From Polyangia bacterium (lineage in GTDB: Bacteria; Myxococcota_A; Polyangia; Nannocystales; Nannocystaceae), in assembly GCA_030429545.1 (NCBI GenBank), contig JAUIFF010000001.1, positions 1,151,599-1,215,598 on the forward strand: a stretch of 64,000 bases of DNA, read 5' to 3'. A program made the translations under genes and the position numbers. Within the stretch, counting starts at the first letter, position 1. Every line of letters begins with the position of its first letter. This document shows, one piece after another, positions 32,341-40,776 of this stretch. Below the pieces are notes generated by a model that worked only from the letters and a program-made list of their open reading frames with translations, made no database searches and was not told the origin of the DNA.

Positions 32341-33978
32341 ATGGTATCGAGATGTCGGTTACTGGGGGTGCTCGTGTCGGCGGGCGTGGTGTGTTTTCCG
32401 GTTGGGGCGTGGGCTGCTGAAGTGCCTGTCGCCAACACCGGTGAGCTGCTCGATGCGATCGCAAACGCGAGCCCGGGAGACGAGATCATCCTGGCGCAGG
32501 GCACCTACAACATCGGCAACAAGGTCAGCTTTGCCACCGCGGGCACGGCAGACCAACCGATCATTGTCCGCAGCGAGACTCCGCTGGCGGCTCAGATCAA
32601 GTTCGACACGGTCGAGGGATTTGCGGTTAGCAAGGCGCATTGGCATTTTTACGACCTCGACATCGAAGGTGTATGTGCAGATGACAGCACCTGTGAGCAC
32701 GCGTTTCACATCACCGGAGCCGCCGACAACGTCGTCATTCGCGGCAATCGAGCCTACGGTTTCAACGCGCAAATCAAGGCCAACGGCGCCGAGGTTGGGA
32801 TGATGGGGGAACGGGTGTTTCCCGACGACGTCATTGTCGAATACAACGAGTTTTATAATCCGGCTGCGCGCAACACTGGCAACCCGGTGACCCCGGTCGA
32901 CGTCGTGGGTGGCTACCGCTGGATCGTGCGCGGCAACTTCATCCACGACTTCGCCAAGGGGGGCGGCAACGGGATTAGCTATGCGGCGTTTTTAAAGGGC
33001 AACTCGCGTGACGGTTTGTTTGAGCGCAACCTGATTGCCTGCGAATGGCTCCACCAGGGCCAGGTCCGCCTCGGTCTGTCGTTTGGCGGCGGTGGGTCGA
33101 ACCCCGATGGCATCTGCGAAGACGGGACCTGTACGCCCGAGCACCAAAATGGGGTGATGCGCAACAACCTCATCATCAACTGCCCCAGCGATGTTGGGAT
33201 CTACATCAACGAGGGGCAAAATACTCGTATCTACAACAATACTCTGTTCAACAGTACGGGGATCGACATGCGCTTTGAGACAACCACCGGAGAGGTGCGC
33301 AACAACCTGCTGATGGGCAAGATCCGCGAGCGCGACGGTGCCAGCTTTATGAAGTCGAGCAACCTCGAAGACCTCACGATCGGCGATTTCGAGGCGTGGT
33401 TTAACGACCCTGCCGGAGCAGACTTTTCGCTGCTCGACGGCGATGCGTTTATCGACCAGGGGGAGTTACTCGATGCCGTCACCGACGATTACTGCACCAA
33501 CGACCGCGACGACCAAAGCCACGATATCGGGGCGCTCGAGTACGATGGCGACCCGTTGTGTGACACAACCAAACCGGTGATTCCACCCGACGACCCCAGC
33601 GATACCGACACCGATGGGACCACTGGTGATCCGACCGATGGGACCACGGACGCGACGACCGACGGCACAACCGATGGGACCACCGGCGACCCGACGGATG
33701 GAACAACGGACGACCCGACCGACCCGACGACTGGTGGGACCGACCCGGGTTCGAGCACAGGTGACGAGACCACGGCCGGGCCGACAACCGGTGACGATAC
33801 AAACAACCCGACGGGGACCGACTCCACGGCTACCACTGCCTCGACCTCCAACGACAGCGATAGCGACTCGGGTGAGGGCGATGGCGAGGGGTGTGGTTGC
33901 CGCTCAGGCGCGGACGAGCCGGCTGCCTACCTGGCCGCGAGTGCCCTGCTACTCCTGTTTCGTCGCCGACGAAGGTAG
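32341..33978 (+). CDS. Surface right-handed beta-helix protein with MYXO-CTERM tail
   Basis: A 545-residue protein. A signal peptide (VLVSAGVVCFPVGAWAAE) is followed by a chondroitinase B/pectate-lyase-like parallel beta-helix. Its repeated rungs are of the type NVVIRGNRAYGFNAQI, DVIVEYNEFYNPA, RWIVRGNFIHDF, GVMRNNLIINCPS and TRIYNNTLFNST. The fold usually binds or cleaves polysaccharide, and the early segment AVANTGELLDAIANASPGDE-like is typical. A Thr/Gly/Asp-rich linker of about 110 residues leads to the MYXO-CTERM signal: CGCR, a helix (AAYLAASALLLLF) and RRRRR. No catalytic residues can be assigned with confidence. The ATG at 32341 is chosen as it begins the signal peptide. A palindrome copy lies at 32670. 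Confidence 0.82.
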   Translation: MVSRCRLLGVLVSAGVVCFPVGAWAAEVPVANTGELLDAIANASPGDEIILAQGTYNIGNKVSFATAGTADQPIIVRSETPLAAQIKFDTVEGFAVSKAHWHFYDLDIEGVCADDSTCEHAFHITGAADNVVIRGNRAYGFNAQIKANGAEVGMMGERVFPDDVIVEYNEFYNPAARNTGNPVTPVDVVGGYRWIVRGNFIHDFAKGGGNGISYAAFLKGNSRDGLFERNLIACEWLHQGQVRLGLSFGGGGSNPDGICEDGTCTPEHQNGVMRNNLIINCPSDVGIYINEGQNTRIYNNTLFNSTGIDMRFETTTGEVRNNLLMGKIRERDGASFMKSSNLEDLTIGDFEAWFNDPAGADFSLLDGDAFIDQGELLDAVTDDYCTNDRDDQSHDIGALEYDGDPLCDTTKPVIPPDDPSDTDTDGTTGDPTDGTTDATTDGTTDGTTGDPTDGTTDDPTDPTTGGTDPGSSTGDETTAGPTTGDDTNNPTGTDSTATTASTSNDSDSDSGEGDGEGCGCRSGADEPAAYLAASALLLLFRRRRR

Positions 33979-33985
33979 GCCGTTA

Positions 33986-34047
33986 CTCAGGTTTTGGCGC
34001 CGACAAACCGAGCCTCTCGCTCAGGTTTTACCGTCGACCAAACGAGC
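33986..34047 (+). repeat. Imperfect 28-base direct repeat
   Basis: CTCAGGTTTT then GGCGCCGACAAACCGAGC (33986-34013) is repeated at 34020-34047 as CTCAGGTTTT then ACCGTCGACCAAACGAGC. It lies between convergent genes and just before the terminator. It may be a local duplication. Confidence 0.6.
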
Positions 34048-34058
34048 AGTGGGAAATG

Positions 34059-34091
34059 AAAAACCGCGATGCCGAGAGCACCGCGGTTTTG
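34059..34091. terminator. Bidirectional terminator
   Basis: AAAACCGCG (34060-34068) pairs with CGCGGTTTT (34082-34090) around a 13-base loop. The stem has A-rich and T-rich flanks, so it can work for both converging genes: the beta-helix gene on the plus strand and the IgGFc-type gene on the minus strand. Confidence 0.8.
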
Positions 34092-34106
34092 CGTAGGTGG
34101 CCCGGG

Positions 34107-35921
34107 CTACTGCGGGTTGATAACCTCGAGTTTGAGGCCACCGGGGTAGGCGTAGGATGTAACCGGTGTATAGCCAACTTGGGTAATGCCGAAGTCGCCG
34201 TCGGATTGGGCAAAGTGCCCACCCTCAGAAACCGGCCAGTCGGCCACTTCAAACTCGCCAACCGTGTAGTAGCCGTTGACCTCTTGGCCGTCGACAAACA
34301 CCGCCGGCCCACCAACGGGTCGCGTGATTTGGGCGTAGTGCTGGTTGTAGTTGGTCCCGGTGACAAACGCGTAGCGATTGAGGAACTGCTCAACCGGCAC
34401 CATTTGGTACATCGACGGGTCACCCGTGCCGGCGCCACCGTTTTGGCTTTCGAGGTATTGTACCGGCATAAATGGGCCATCAGCGGTCAGGATAAAGCTG
34501 TCCTGGGCCTCGAACTGCAGGTACTCGCCGCGATCGAGGGTGACCGGAAAGCCATCTTGTTGCGGGTCGGTATCGATGGTCACCATGTCATCACCCGAGT
34601 ACACCCGCCAGTGGTAGGTCTCGTTCCCGCGTTGAGGTGCATGTGCACCGACATAGGTCTCACCCCAGTACTCGAGCGGGATGCTGACTTCCTCGAGGTG
34701 GTCGCAAAATGTTGTCGGGTAGGCCGGGACATTCGCACACTCAGAAGCGCCGGTCACCCACAGCGGCTTGTCCGACTCGATGATCGTGCCCGACAGATCG
34801 GTATAGGATTGCGAGACGACCACATTGAGGGTGTCAAACCGATTCATGTTGTTGACGGTTGTCGACTCGCCGGCGTTGAGGGCAGGGACTCCACCGCCGC
34901 CCGCGGTTGCAATCGCAGCCGTAAATGTCACCGAAGTATCATCTTCGGCCGCGATCGCGGTGAAATAGCTGGGGTAGTGCGTCGGGAACGTGCCGGGGTA
35001 CGAAGCAATAATGTAGTTACCGGTGAGGGCGTGCTCGGGCAGAAGCATCGAAGCGTCGTTGGTCGCCTGCGAGCCAATCGGGGAGTGGAGGTAGGCGACC
35101 AGTGGAATGTCGCTTTCGATGCGATAGGCACCACCGATGCGCACGGTCGTCACACTTTCGATTTGAGCATTCGTCATCTCGAACGTGTGGGTCCCCTGCG
35201 GCGGAATCTGAACCGCAGCCCCCTGAGCGTTCTCGGTGTTTTGCCCGTTGGGCGTAAAGTACAGCTGGACCGTGGCGGTCAGCGAATCCGAGACATTGCC
35301 GACGACCAATGAATCCGGTGTATTTGCATTGAGATTGTCCTGGCGGTTGGCGAGGAACGAGCACCCGACCGAGCTCGGTTGGTTTTCGGCCAGGGCACAC
35401 AGCGACAGGCACTCGCCACCAAGGCAGCCCTCGCCATCGGGGCACGGAACCGGCGGGTCGTAGTCGGAGCCTTCCTCGTTGCACTCCTGGTACTCGTTGT
35501 CGCTGACACACGACTTACTGCCGGGGATGCAAAACAGCGGGTCCTCGGTGGTCGAGGAGTCAGTGGTCGGGTCCTCGGTCGGGTCCGTTGTCGAAGGATC
35601 TGTGGTCGACGGGTCTGTCGTCGAAGGGTCTGTCGTCGACGGGTCGGTGGTCGACGGGTCGGTGGTCGACGGGTCGGTGGTCGACGGGTCTGTTGTCGAA
35701 TCTGTCGTCTCACTCGAGGAGTCGGTTTCGCTACCGGGGCCTGCACTTGTGCCGTCGGTCGTCGTCGGATTGGTCGTGTCGGTTGTCGGAGTTGTCGTGC
35801 CAACGGTGCCGGCCGATGTTGCTCCGTCCGTCATCTCCGTCGTCTCCTCACCACCGCCGCAGGCAAGTGCGGCGAGCGAGAAAAGTAGTCCAGATTGTAA
35901 AAACAGCGCCTTGCGAAGCAT
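34107..35921 (-). CDS. IgGFc-binding-domain lipoprotein (paralogue 1)
   Basis: A 604-residue lipoprotein (MLRKALFLQSG then lipobox LAALAC). Residues about 20-130 are a Thr/Ser/Asp linker with about eight copies of TDPST. A short Cys-rich segment follows (FCIPGSKSCVSD, PCPDGEGCLGGEC). The remaining 430 residues match the IgGFc-binding N-terminal domain family, seen in SVGCSFLANRQDNL, GGAYRIESDIPLVAYLHSP, LWVTGASECANVP, CDHLEEVSIPLEYWGETYV and FMPVQYLES. The same architecture recurs in the gene at 38683. These are probably adhesive surface proteins. Their ligand is unknown, and immunoglobulin binding should not be assumed. Palindrome copies lie at 34638 and 35319. Confidence 0.85.
   Translation of the reverse strand: MLRKALFLQSGLLFSLAALACGGGEETTEMTDGATSAGTVGTTTPTTDTTNPTTTDGTSAGPGSETDSSSETTDSTTDPSTTDPSTTDPSTTDPSTTDPSTTDPSTTDPSTTDPTEDPTTDSSTTEDPLFCIPGSKSCVSDNEYQECNEEGSDYDPPVPCPDGEGCLGGECLSLCALAENQPSSVGCSFLANRQDNLNANTPDSLVVGNVSDSLTATVQLYFTPNGQNTENAQGAAVQIPPQGTHTFEMTNAQIESVTTVRIGGAYRIESDIPLVAYLHSPIGSQATNDASMLLPEHALTGNYIIASYPGTFPTHYPSYFTAIAAEDDTSVTFTAAIATAGGGGVPALNAGESTTVNNMNRFDTLNVVVSQSYTDLSGTIIESDKPLWVTGASECANVPAYPTTFCDHLEEVSIPLEYWGETYVGAHAPQRGNETYHWRVYSGDDMVTIDTDPQQDGFPVTLDRGEYLQFEAQDSFILTADGPFMPVQYLESQNGGAGTGDPSMYQMVPVEQFLNRYAFVTGTNYNQHYAQITRPVGGPAVFVDGQEVNGYYTVGEFEVADWPVSEGGHFAQSDGDFGITQVGYTPVTSYAYPGGLKLEVINPQ
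35588..35700 (-). repeat. 15-bp coding minisatellite (TDPST unit)
   Basis: About seven tandem 15-base units of the form GGGTCGGTGGTCGAC or GGGTCTGTCGTCGAC, read on the minus strand as STTDP, lie in the linker of the IgGFc-type lipoprotein. Several neighbouring units are identical, so the length may vary by slippage in steps of five residues without breaking the frame. Confidence 0.8.
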
Positions 35922-36022
35922 TCGCGGCTTATAGCACGGGATCGTGAGCCCCGTGCTCACCTGCACGATGAGACATGTAAATTGAGTGCCGGGGGCATGA
36001 ACCCACGACTCTTCTCACGCGG

Positions 36023-36442
36023 TCACATCACAGCGAGAATGATGTGGACCGCGATGGCAGTTGTGCACAAAAGCCCGATCCCAAACGACAACGAACGCAG
36101 CGGTTGGATTTGGTTGAGGTAGCAAAAAGTGTGGCTCACACGCGCCACAGTGAAGCCAATAAAGTAGATGTACGCCCCGGTTTCCCAGGCGCCGGCCAGG
36201 CCGTAAATCAGGGCTAAAAACAGGAAGATCGGAATGTTTTCGACGTCGTTGCGAAACGCCCGGTGGCCGCGTTGAATCGGCTCGGGCTCCGTCTTGCACT
36301 CGATACCCAGCATCTTGGCATCTTCGGGATTCGCCGTTGCGTTGAGTTTTTTCCGCTGCGTTCCCTGATAGAAGCCGATGGCGACCATCTTGAAAAACAG
36401 GACAACTGAACACAGGGCAAGGATTTTCATCGTGACGGGCAT
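36023..36442 (-). CDS. MAPEG-family membrane protein
   Basis: A 139-residue protein with four predicted membrane helices (MKILALCSVVLFFKMVAIGF, IFLFLALIYGLAGAW, YIYFIGFTVARVSHTFCYL, FGIGLLCTTAIAVHIILAVM). It matches the MAPEG family (membrane-associated proteins in eicosanoid and glutathione metabolism), including the hallmark IQRGHRAFRNDVENIPIFLF and the RVSHTFCYLNQ motif seen in the mPGES-1/MGST1 branch. It is likely a small glutathione-dependent or lipid-peroxide-related enzyme in the inner membrane. The substrate is unknown. The ATG at 36442 fits the family length. Confidence 0.87.
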   Translation of the reverse strand: MPVTMKILALCSVVLFFKMVAIGFYQGTQRKKLNATANPEDAKMLGIECKTEPEPIQRGHRAFRNDVENIPIFLFLALIYGLAGAWETGAYIYFIGFTVARVSHTFCYLNQIQPLRSLSFGIGLLCTTAIAVHIILAVM

Positions 36443-36615
36443 CGGCTTCTCCTACGCGAGAGATTGTACCCAACAAGCGTAAAATGGCCGATAACTCGGC
36501 AATTGGTGGTTGACGGCGGTCAGGCTGAATTCGAGCCTCGACGATCGATGTACATGCGATGAATCGCGCCCAGGGGTGTTGTCAGCCCTGGCGATATCGC
36601 AGTAAATCCCCCCTG

Positions 36616-38508
36616 ATGCTCGCAACTTTTCCCCCGAAATCATGGATGCTCTCCCTCGCGGGCGTTGGTCTGCTCGCGGTTTCCAGCGGCTGCGATGACT
36701 CAGAACATCGTCCGACCCCAACGCAGGCAAGCGGGCAGACCAAAGCGATTGCCCAGGTGCCGGCCGTCGATCCTGCCAAAACAGCTCAGGCACGGGCGTT
36801 TATTGCAGATGTGGACAAGGAGCTGCGGCGACTTGGGGAGATCGAAGCCCGGGCCTCGTGGGCCAAGCAAACCGACATTACCGACGAGCACGAAAAAGCT
36901 GCGGCAGAGGCCACGGCTGCGATGATGGCCTACACGACCCAAGCTATCCAGGGCTCGACCGCGTTTAACACCGCCGAGGCCGACCCAGAGACCGCTCGCC
37001 AGCTCAAACTCCTCAAGCTCTCGCGCTCGTTGCCCGCCCCAAAAGATCCGGCCCTGCGCGACGAACTCGCAGCGATCGAGGCCAAGCTCGACGGCATCTA
37101 CGGCAAGGGTAAGTACTGCAAAAACCCCAAAAAGCCGAAGACGTGCCGCGACCTCGGTGAGTTGAGCGATGTACTTGCAAGTAGCCGAAACTACGACGAG
37201 TTGCTCGAGGCCTGGAAGGGCTGGCGAACCATTTCTGTACCGATGCGGCCGATGTATCAGCGGTTTGTCGAGCTCGGCAACACCGGTGCACGTGAAATCG
37301 GATTTGCCGATATGGGCGAGTTATGGCGCTCAGGTTACGACATGAGCCCTGCGGTATTTGAGCAGGAAATGGAGCGGCTGTGGCAGCAGGTCAAGCCCTT
37401 GTATGAGCAACTACACTGCCATGTCCGGGCCCGTCTGCACGAACAGTATGGCGACAAGGTCCCACAAACCGGACCCATTCCCGCACATGTACTCGGAAAC
37501 ATGTGGTCACAGTCGTGGGGCAACCTCTACCCCATGCTCGAACCCTACAAGGGGGAGCCGAGCATCGACGTCAGCAAGGCGTTGGTGGCCAAGGGCTACG
37601 ACGAGTTGCAAATGGTCCGCCTGGGTGAGTCGTTTTTCACCTCAATGGGCCTTCCGAAATTGCCCGAGACCTTCTGGCAGCGCTCGATGTTTACCAAGCC
37701 CGACGACCGTGAGGTTGTGTGCCACGCCTCGGCCTGGGATGTGACCAACAACAACGATTTGCGCATCAAAATGTGCATCAAGATCAATCACGAAGATCTG
37801 GTAACGATTCACCACGAACTCGGGCACAACTACTATTACAACAGCTACTACACGCTGCCGGTCTTGTTCCAAGGGGCCGCACACGATGGCTTTCACGAGG
37901 GAATCGGCGATGCCATTGCTCTCTCAATTACCCCGAGTTATCTCAAGCAAGTTGGCTTGCTCGACGAGGTGTCCAACAGCGATAAGGCGGTCATTAACAG
38001 TCAGATGCAAACGGCCCTCGAGAAGATTGCCTTTTTGCCGTTTGGCAAGCTGATCGATCAATGGCGCTGGGATGTGTTTGCCGGCAAGGCCGGACCGAGT
38101 GCATACAATCGCCGATGGTGGCAGCTTCGGCAGCAGTACCAGGGGATTGTCCCCCCCGAGCCGCGCGGCGAGGACCTGTTTGACCCGGGGGCGAAGTACC
38201 ATATCCCCGGTAATACCCCCTATGCCCGCTACTTCTTGGCCCATATCCTTCAGTTCCAGTTTCACAAAGCCATGTGTGAGGCCGCCGGATTTAAGGGACC
38301 GCTCCACGAGTGTTCGGTGTATGGCAGCAAAGAGGCAGGGGCCAAGCTGCGGGCAATGTTGGCAATGGGACAGAGCCAACCCTGGCCCGACGCGCTCGAG
38401 AAGTTGACCGGGACACGGACGATGGATGCCGGGCCATTGCTCGAGTACTTCGCGCCATTGCGGGCGTACCTCGAGGAGCAAAACCAGGGCCGGACCTGTG
38501 GTTGGTAG
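36616..38508 (+). CDS. M2-family (ACE-like) peptidyl-dipeptidase lipoprotein
   Basis: A 630-residue zinc metallopeptidase of family M2, which removes C-terminal dipeptides. The catalytic motif is HHELGHNYYY (HExxH), and the third ligand is in HEGIGDAIALS after FQGAAHDGF. Other M2 signatures are GFADMGELWRSGYDM, VLGNMWSQSWGNLYPML and ETFWQRSMFTKP. The N terminus is a lipoprotein signal (lipobox AVSSGC), so the enzyme acts in the periplasm or on the surface. The ATG at 36616 is chosen over 36646 because it provides an n-region with a lysine. Bacterial ACE homologues are known, though uncommon. A palindrome copy lies at 37170. Confidence 0.92.
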   Translation: MLATFPPKSWMLSLAGVGLLAVSSGCDDSEHRPTPTQASGQTKAIAQVPAVDPAKTAQARAFIADVDKELRRLGEIEARASWAKQTDITDEHEKAAAEATAAMMAYTTQAIQGSTAFNTAEADPETARQLKLLKLSRSLPAPKDPALRDELAAIEAKLDGIYGKGKYCKNPKKPKTCRDLGELSDVLASSRNYDELLEAWKGWRTISVPMRPMYQRFVELGNTGAREIGFADMGELWRSGYDMSPAVFEQEMERLWQQVKPLYEQLHCHVRARLHEQYGDKVPQTGPIPAHVLGNMWSQSWGNLYPMLEPYKGEPSIDVSKALVAKGYDELQMVRLGESFFTSMGLPKLPETFWQRSMFTKPDDREVVCHASAWDVTNNNDLRIKMCIKINHEDLVTIHHELGHNYYYNSYYTLPVLFQGAAHDGFHEGIGDAIALSITPSYLKQVGLLDEVSNSDKAVINSQMQTALEKIAFLPFGKLIDQWRWDVFAGKAGPSAYNRRWWQLRQQYQGIVPPEPRGEDLFDPGAKYHIPGNTPYARYFLAHILQFQFHKAMCEAAGFKGPLHECSVYGSKEAGAKLRAMLAMGQSQPWPDALEKLTGTRTMDAGPLLEYFAPLRAYLEEQNQGRTCGW

Positions 38509-38579
38509 ACCACACCTCGGTTTCTCCACATGAAAATTGTATGCACATCTAGTCAGCTGTGAGTGCATGCACATTACCA

Positions 38580-38607
38580 AGGCGCGCACATCATCGATCG
38601 CGCGCCT
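38580..38607. terminator. G/C hairpin after the M2 peptidase gene
   Basis: AGGCGCGC (38580-38587) pairs with GCGCGCCT (38600-38607) around a 12-base loop, about 70 bases after the stop codon of the peptidase and 75 bases before the next gene. It lacks a T-run. The sequence just before it (38535-38575) contains several near-copies of the dispersed palindrome (TGTATGCACA, TGCATGCACA). Confidence 0.5.
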
Positions 38608-38682
38608 AATATCCGGGGTAGTCTCACGTACGCTGTTCGCTGAGACCTTGCGTTGCTGCAATTGTGGCGGGATAGTCTGCAC

Positions 38683-40461
38683 ATGCAACGGCTTTTGCTC
38701 TGCAGTGCGCTGGGTCTGTGGACAGCCTCATGTGGCGGGATGACCCCGGCCGAGACCGACGGCGCCGTGACGCTCACGTCTGGCCCAACCACCACACAGA
38801 CGACATCCACACCCACCACGGAAACCGGGTCCGAGTCGGAGACCTCCGAAACCACCGACGACAGCTCGGATACGTCACAGGCGACCACCGACCCGGAGAC
38901 AACCGATGCCTGTGTATGTACACCAGGTCAGGCCGGTGACTGTGCCGACGAAAACTCGCTCAACATCTGTGCCGACGACTGCATGGGGTTTGAGCCAGAG
39001 TCCTGCCCCGGGGTCAATACCTGCGAGAATGGGCAATGCGTCATGGGCGTGTGCTCGCCGGGTGCTCCCCGGTGCTTTGACGAGTCGAGCTATCAACTGT
39101 GCGAGGACGACGGCCAGGGTTACGGCGAGCCGATGCCCTGTGGCGACACTGAAGGCTGCAAGTCGGGCGCATGCCAACCGCTGTGCGACATTGCCAAGTC
39201 GGATCCTTCGAGCGTCGGTTGTGTATTTCGCGCCAACAAGATGCAGAACTTCGACGAGGAGCCGAGCTCGCTGATCGTCGGCAACGTGTCGGACAGTCGA
39301 ACCGCGACCGTTCAGCTGTATTATCGCGAACTCGGGGGAGCAGAGGTTGCCGAGGGCAATCCCGTGGAGCTTGCCCCCGGTGCAAGTCATGTGTTTAACC
39401 TCGAAAAGCCCGGGCAACCTGGCCCCGTTTCAGTATTGCGCAATGGAGGGACATTTCGCGCCGAAAGCAACATTCCAGTTGTGGCCTATCAACATTCACC
39501 GATCGATGCCGAAGCCCACAACGACTCGTCGATGCTGCTGCCAGACTACGCCCAGCGCCAAGACTATATTGTTGCGACATACCGGCCAAACATTGGTGGC
39601 AACCCGGCATACTTTAATGTGATTGCCCTCGAAGACGGGACAACCGTTGAGTGGACGCCTCCGCTGGGCAGCGAAGCGGGCTCAGGGGTTCCGGCGGCTG
39701 GCTACGACGAAACGGTGATGGCCACGCTCCAGGCCGGTGAAATGCTACAGGTCGCCAACGCAACCATGGACCTCAGCGGGACCATGATCCACAGCTCTAA
39801 ACCGGTGTGGGTGGTCACGGCTGTCCAGTGTGTCAACATTCCCGAAAACGTAACGTTTTGCGACCACATTGAGGAGCAGGCAATTCCCCTCGAGTACTGG
39901 GGTGAGACCTATGTCGGAGCGCATGCACCCAATCGCAACCAGGAGGATTACCATTGGCGTGTGTTCGCCGGGGATAATGCCGTGACGATCGAGACCGACC
40001 CGCCGCAGGGAGGGTTCCCCGTGACGCTCGACATTGGCGAATACTACGACTTTACGACGACCGAGAGCTTCATCTTTACCGCCGATGGCCCGTTTATGCC
40101 GGTGCAGTACCTCGAAGGACAGGACGGCGGCGCTGGTACGGGCGACCCGGCGATGTATCAGATGGTGCCTGTTGAGCAGTTCCTCGACCGCTACGTGTTT
40201 GTCACGGGTACCGAGTACACGCTCAACTTCGTGCAGATCATCCGTGAGGTCGGGGCGCCCCCAGTTTATGTCGACGACCAGATGGTCGATGGCTTTTACC
40301 AGGTTGGTAGCTACGAGGTGGCCGATTGGCCGATTGCCGAGGGTGCACACATTGCCACGAGCGAGCAGCCATTTGGCGTGATTCAGGTTGGCTATACAAG
40401 TGTGACATCCTATGCCTACCCGGGCGGGCTCAACCTCGAAGTTATCAATCCGATCGGCTGA
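38683..40461 (+). CDS. IgGFc-binding-domain lipoprotein (paralogue 2)
   Basis: A 592-residue lipoprotein (MQRLLLCSALGLW, lipobox WTASC) with the same architecture as the gene at 34107: a Thr-rich linker, then a Cys-rich segment (VCTPGQAGDCADENSLNICA, CPGVNTCENGQC), then an IgGFc-type domain (SVGCVFRANKMQNF, GGTFRAESNIPVVAYQHSP, WVVTAVQCVNIP, CDHIEEQAIPLEYWGETYVG, FMPVQYLEGQDGG). It shares long identical stretches with paralogue 1, so the two arose by duplication, but it has an extra Cys-rich module. The start codon overlaps the palindrome copy TGCACATGCA (38678-38687). The next gene begins four bases after the stop. Confidence 0.85.
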   Translation: MQRLLLCSALGLWTASCGGMTPAETDGAVTLTSGPTTTQTTSTPTTETGSESETSETTDDSSDTSQATTDPETTDACVCTPGQAGDCADENSLNICADDCMGFEPESCPGVNTCENGQCVMGVCSPGAPRCFDESSYQLCEDDGQGYGEPMPCGDTEGCKSGACQPLCDIAKSDPSSVGCVFRANKMQNFDEEPSSLIVGNVSDSRTATVQLYYRELGGAEVAEGNPVELAPGASHVFNLEKPGQPGPVSVLRNGGTFRAESNIPVVAYQHSPIDAEAHNDSSMLLPDYAQRQDYIVATYRPNIGGNPAYFNVIALEDGTTVEWTPPLGSEAGSGVPAAGYDETVMATLQAGEMLQVANATMDLSGTMIHSSKPVWVVTAVQCVNIPENVTFCDHIEEQAIPLEYWGETYVGAHAPNRNQEDYHWRVFAGDNAVTIETDPPQGGFPVTLDIGEYYDFTTTESFIFTADGPFMPVQYLEGQDGGAGTGDPAMYQMVPVEQFLDRYVFVTGTEYTLNFVQIIREVGAPPVYVDDQMVDGFYQVGSYEVADWPIAEGAHIATSEQPFGVIQVGYTSVTSYAYPGGLNLEVINPIG

Positions 40462-40464
40462 CTG

Positions 40465-40776
40465 GTGACGACCGACGAGCTCGAGCAGCTTGGTACCCGT
40501 TGCTTGCTGGCGCTCGCACAGGCGTATGCCGAGGCCCGTGCGGCAGGCCGGATCAGTGACGAGGGCGAGGCTCCGTTTAACCTCGAGTTAGAGGCGATTG
40601 TTGGCGAGCCAAGCGGTGACACCGAACATGAGCTCGAGCGGTTGCAAACAACCCTGGTAGGCAATGCTGCGGTTGCCGATACGCTGGCGGCCCTGCATGC
40701 CGCCGGTGCAACCCTGCGATTTGAGGATGACCCCTACGGCAGCGCGCGTGCTCGAATCTATGTTGATACAACTTAA
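40465..40776 (+). CDS. Uncharacterised small acidic protein
   Basis: A 103-residue soluble protein of helical character (LEQLGTRCLLALAQAYAEAR) with acidic stretches and a strand-like end (ATLRFEDDPYGSARARIYVD). It has no signal peptide, membrane helix or recognised domain. The GTG start at 40465 is four bases after the stop of the surface lipoprotein, so it is probably co-transcribed. Its stop overlaps the convergent stop of the TPR gene by three bases. Confidence 0.5.
   Translation: MTTDELEQLGTRCLLALAQAYAEARAAGRISDEGEAPFNLELEAIVGEPSGDTEHELERLQTTLVGNAAVADTLAALHAAGATLRFEDDPYGSARARIYVDTT

Noticed and set aside
33891..35312. 473-residue plus-strand open frame opposite the IgGFc-type gene
   Set aside because: It has no start signal or domain. 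It covers the end of one gene and the antisense of another, and the minus-strand frame has a lipobox and a family match.
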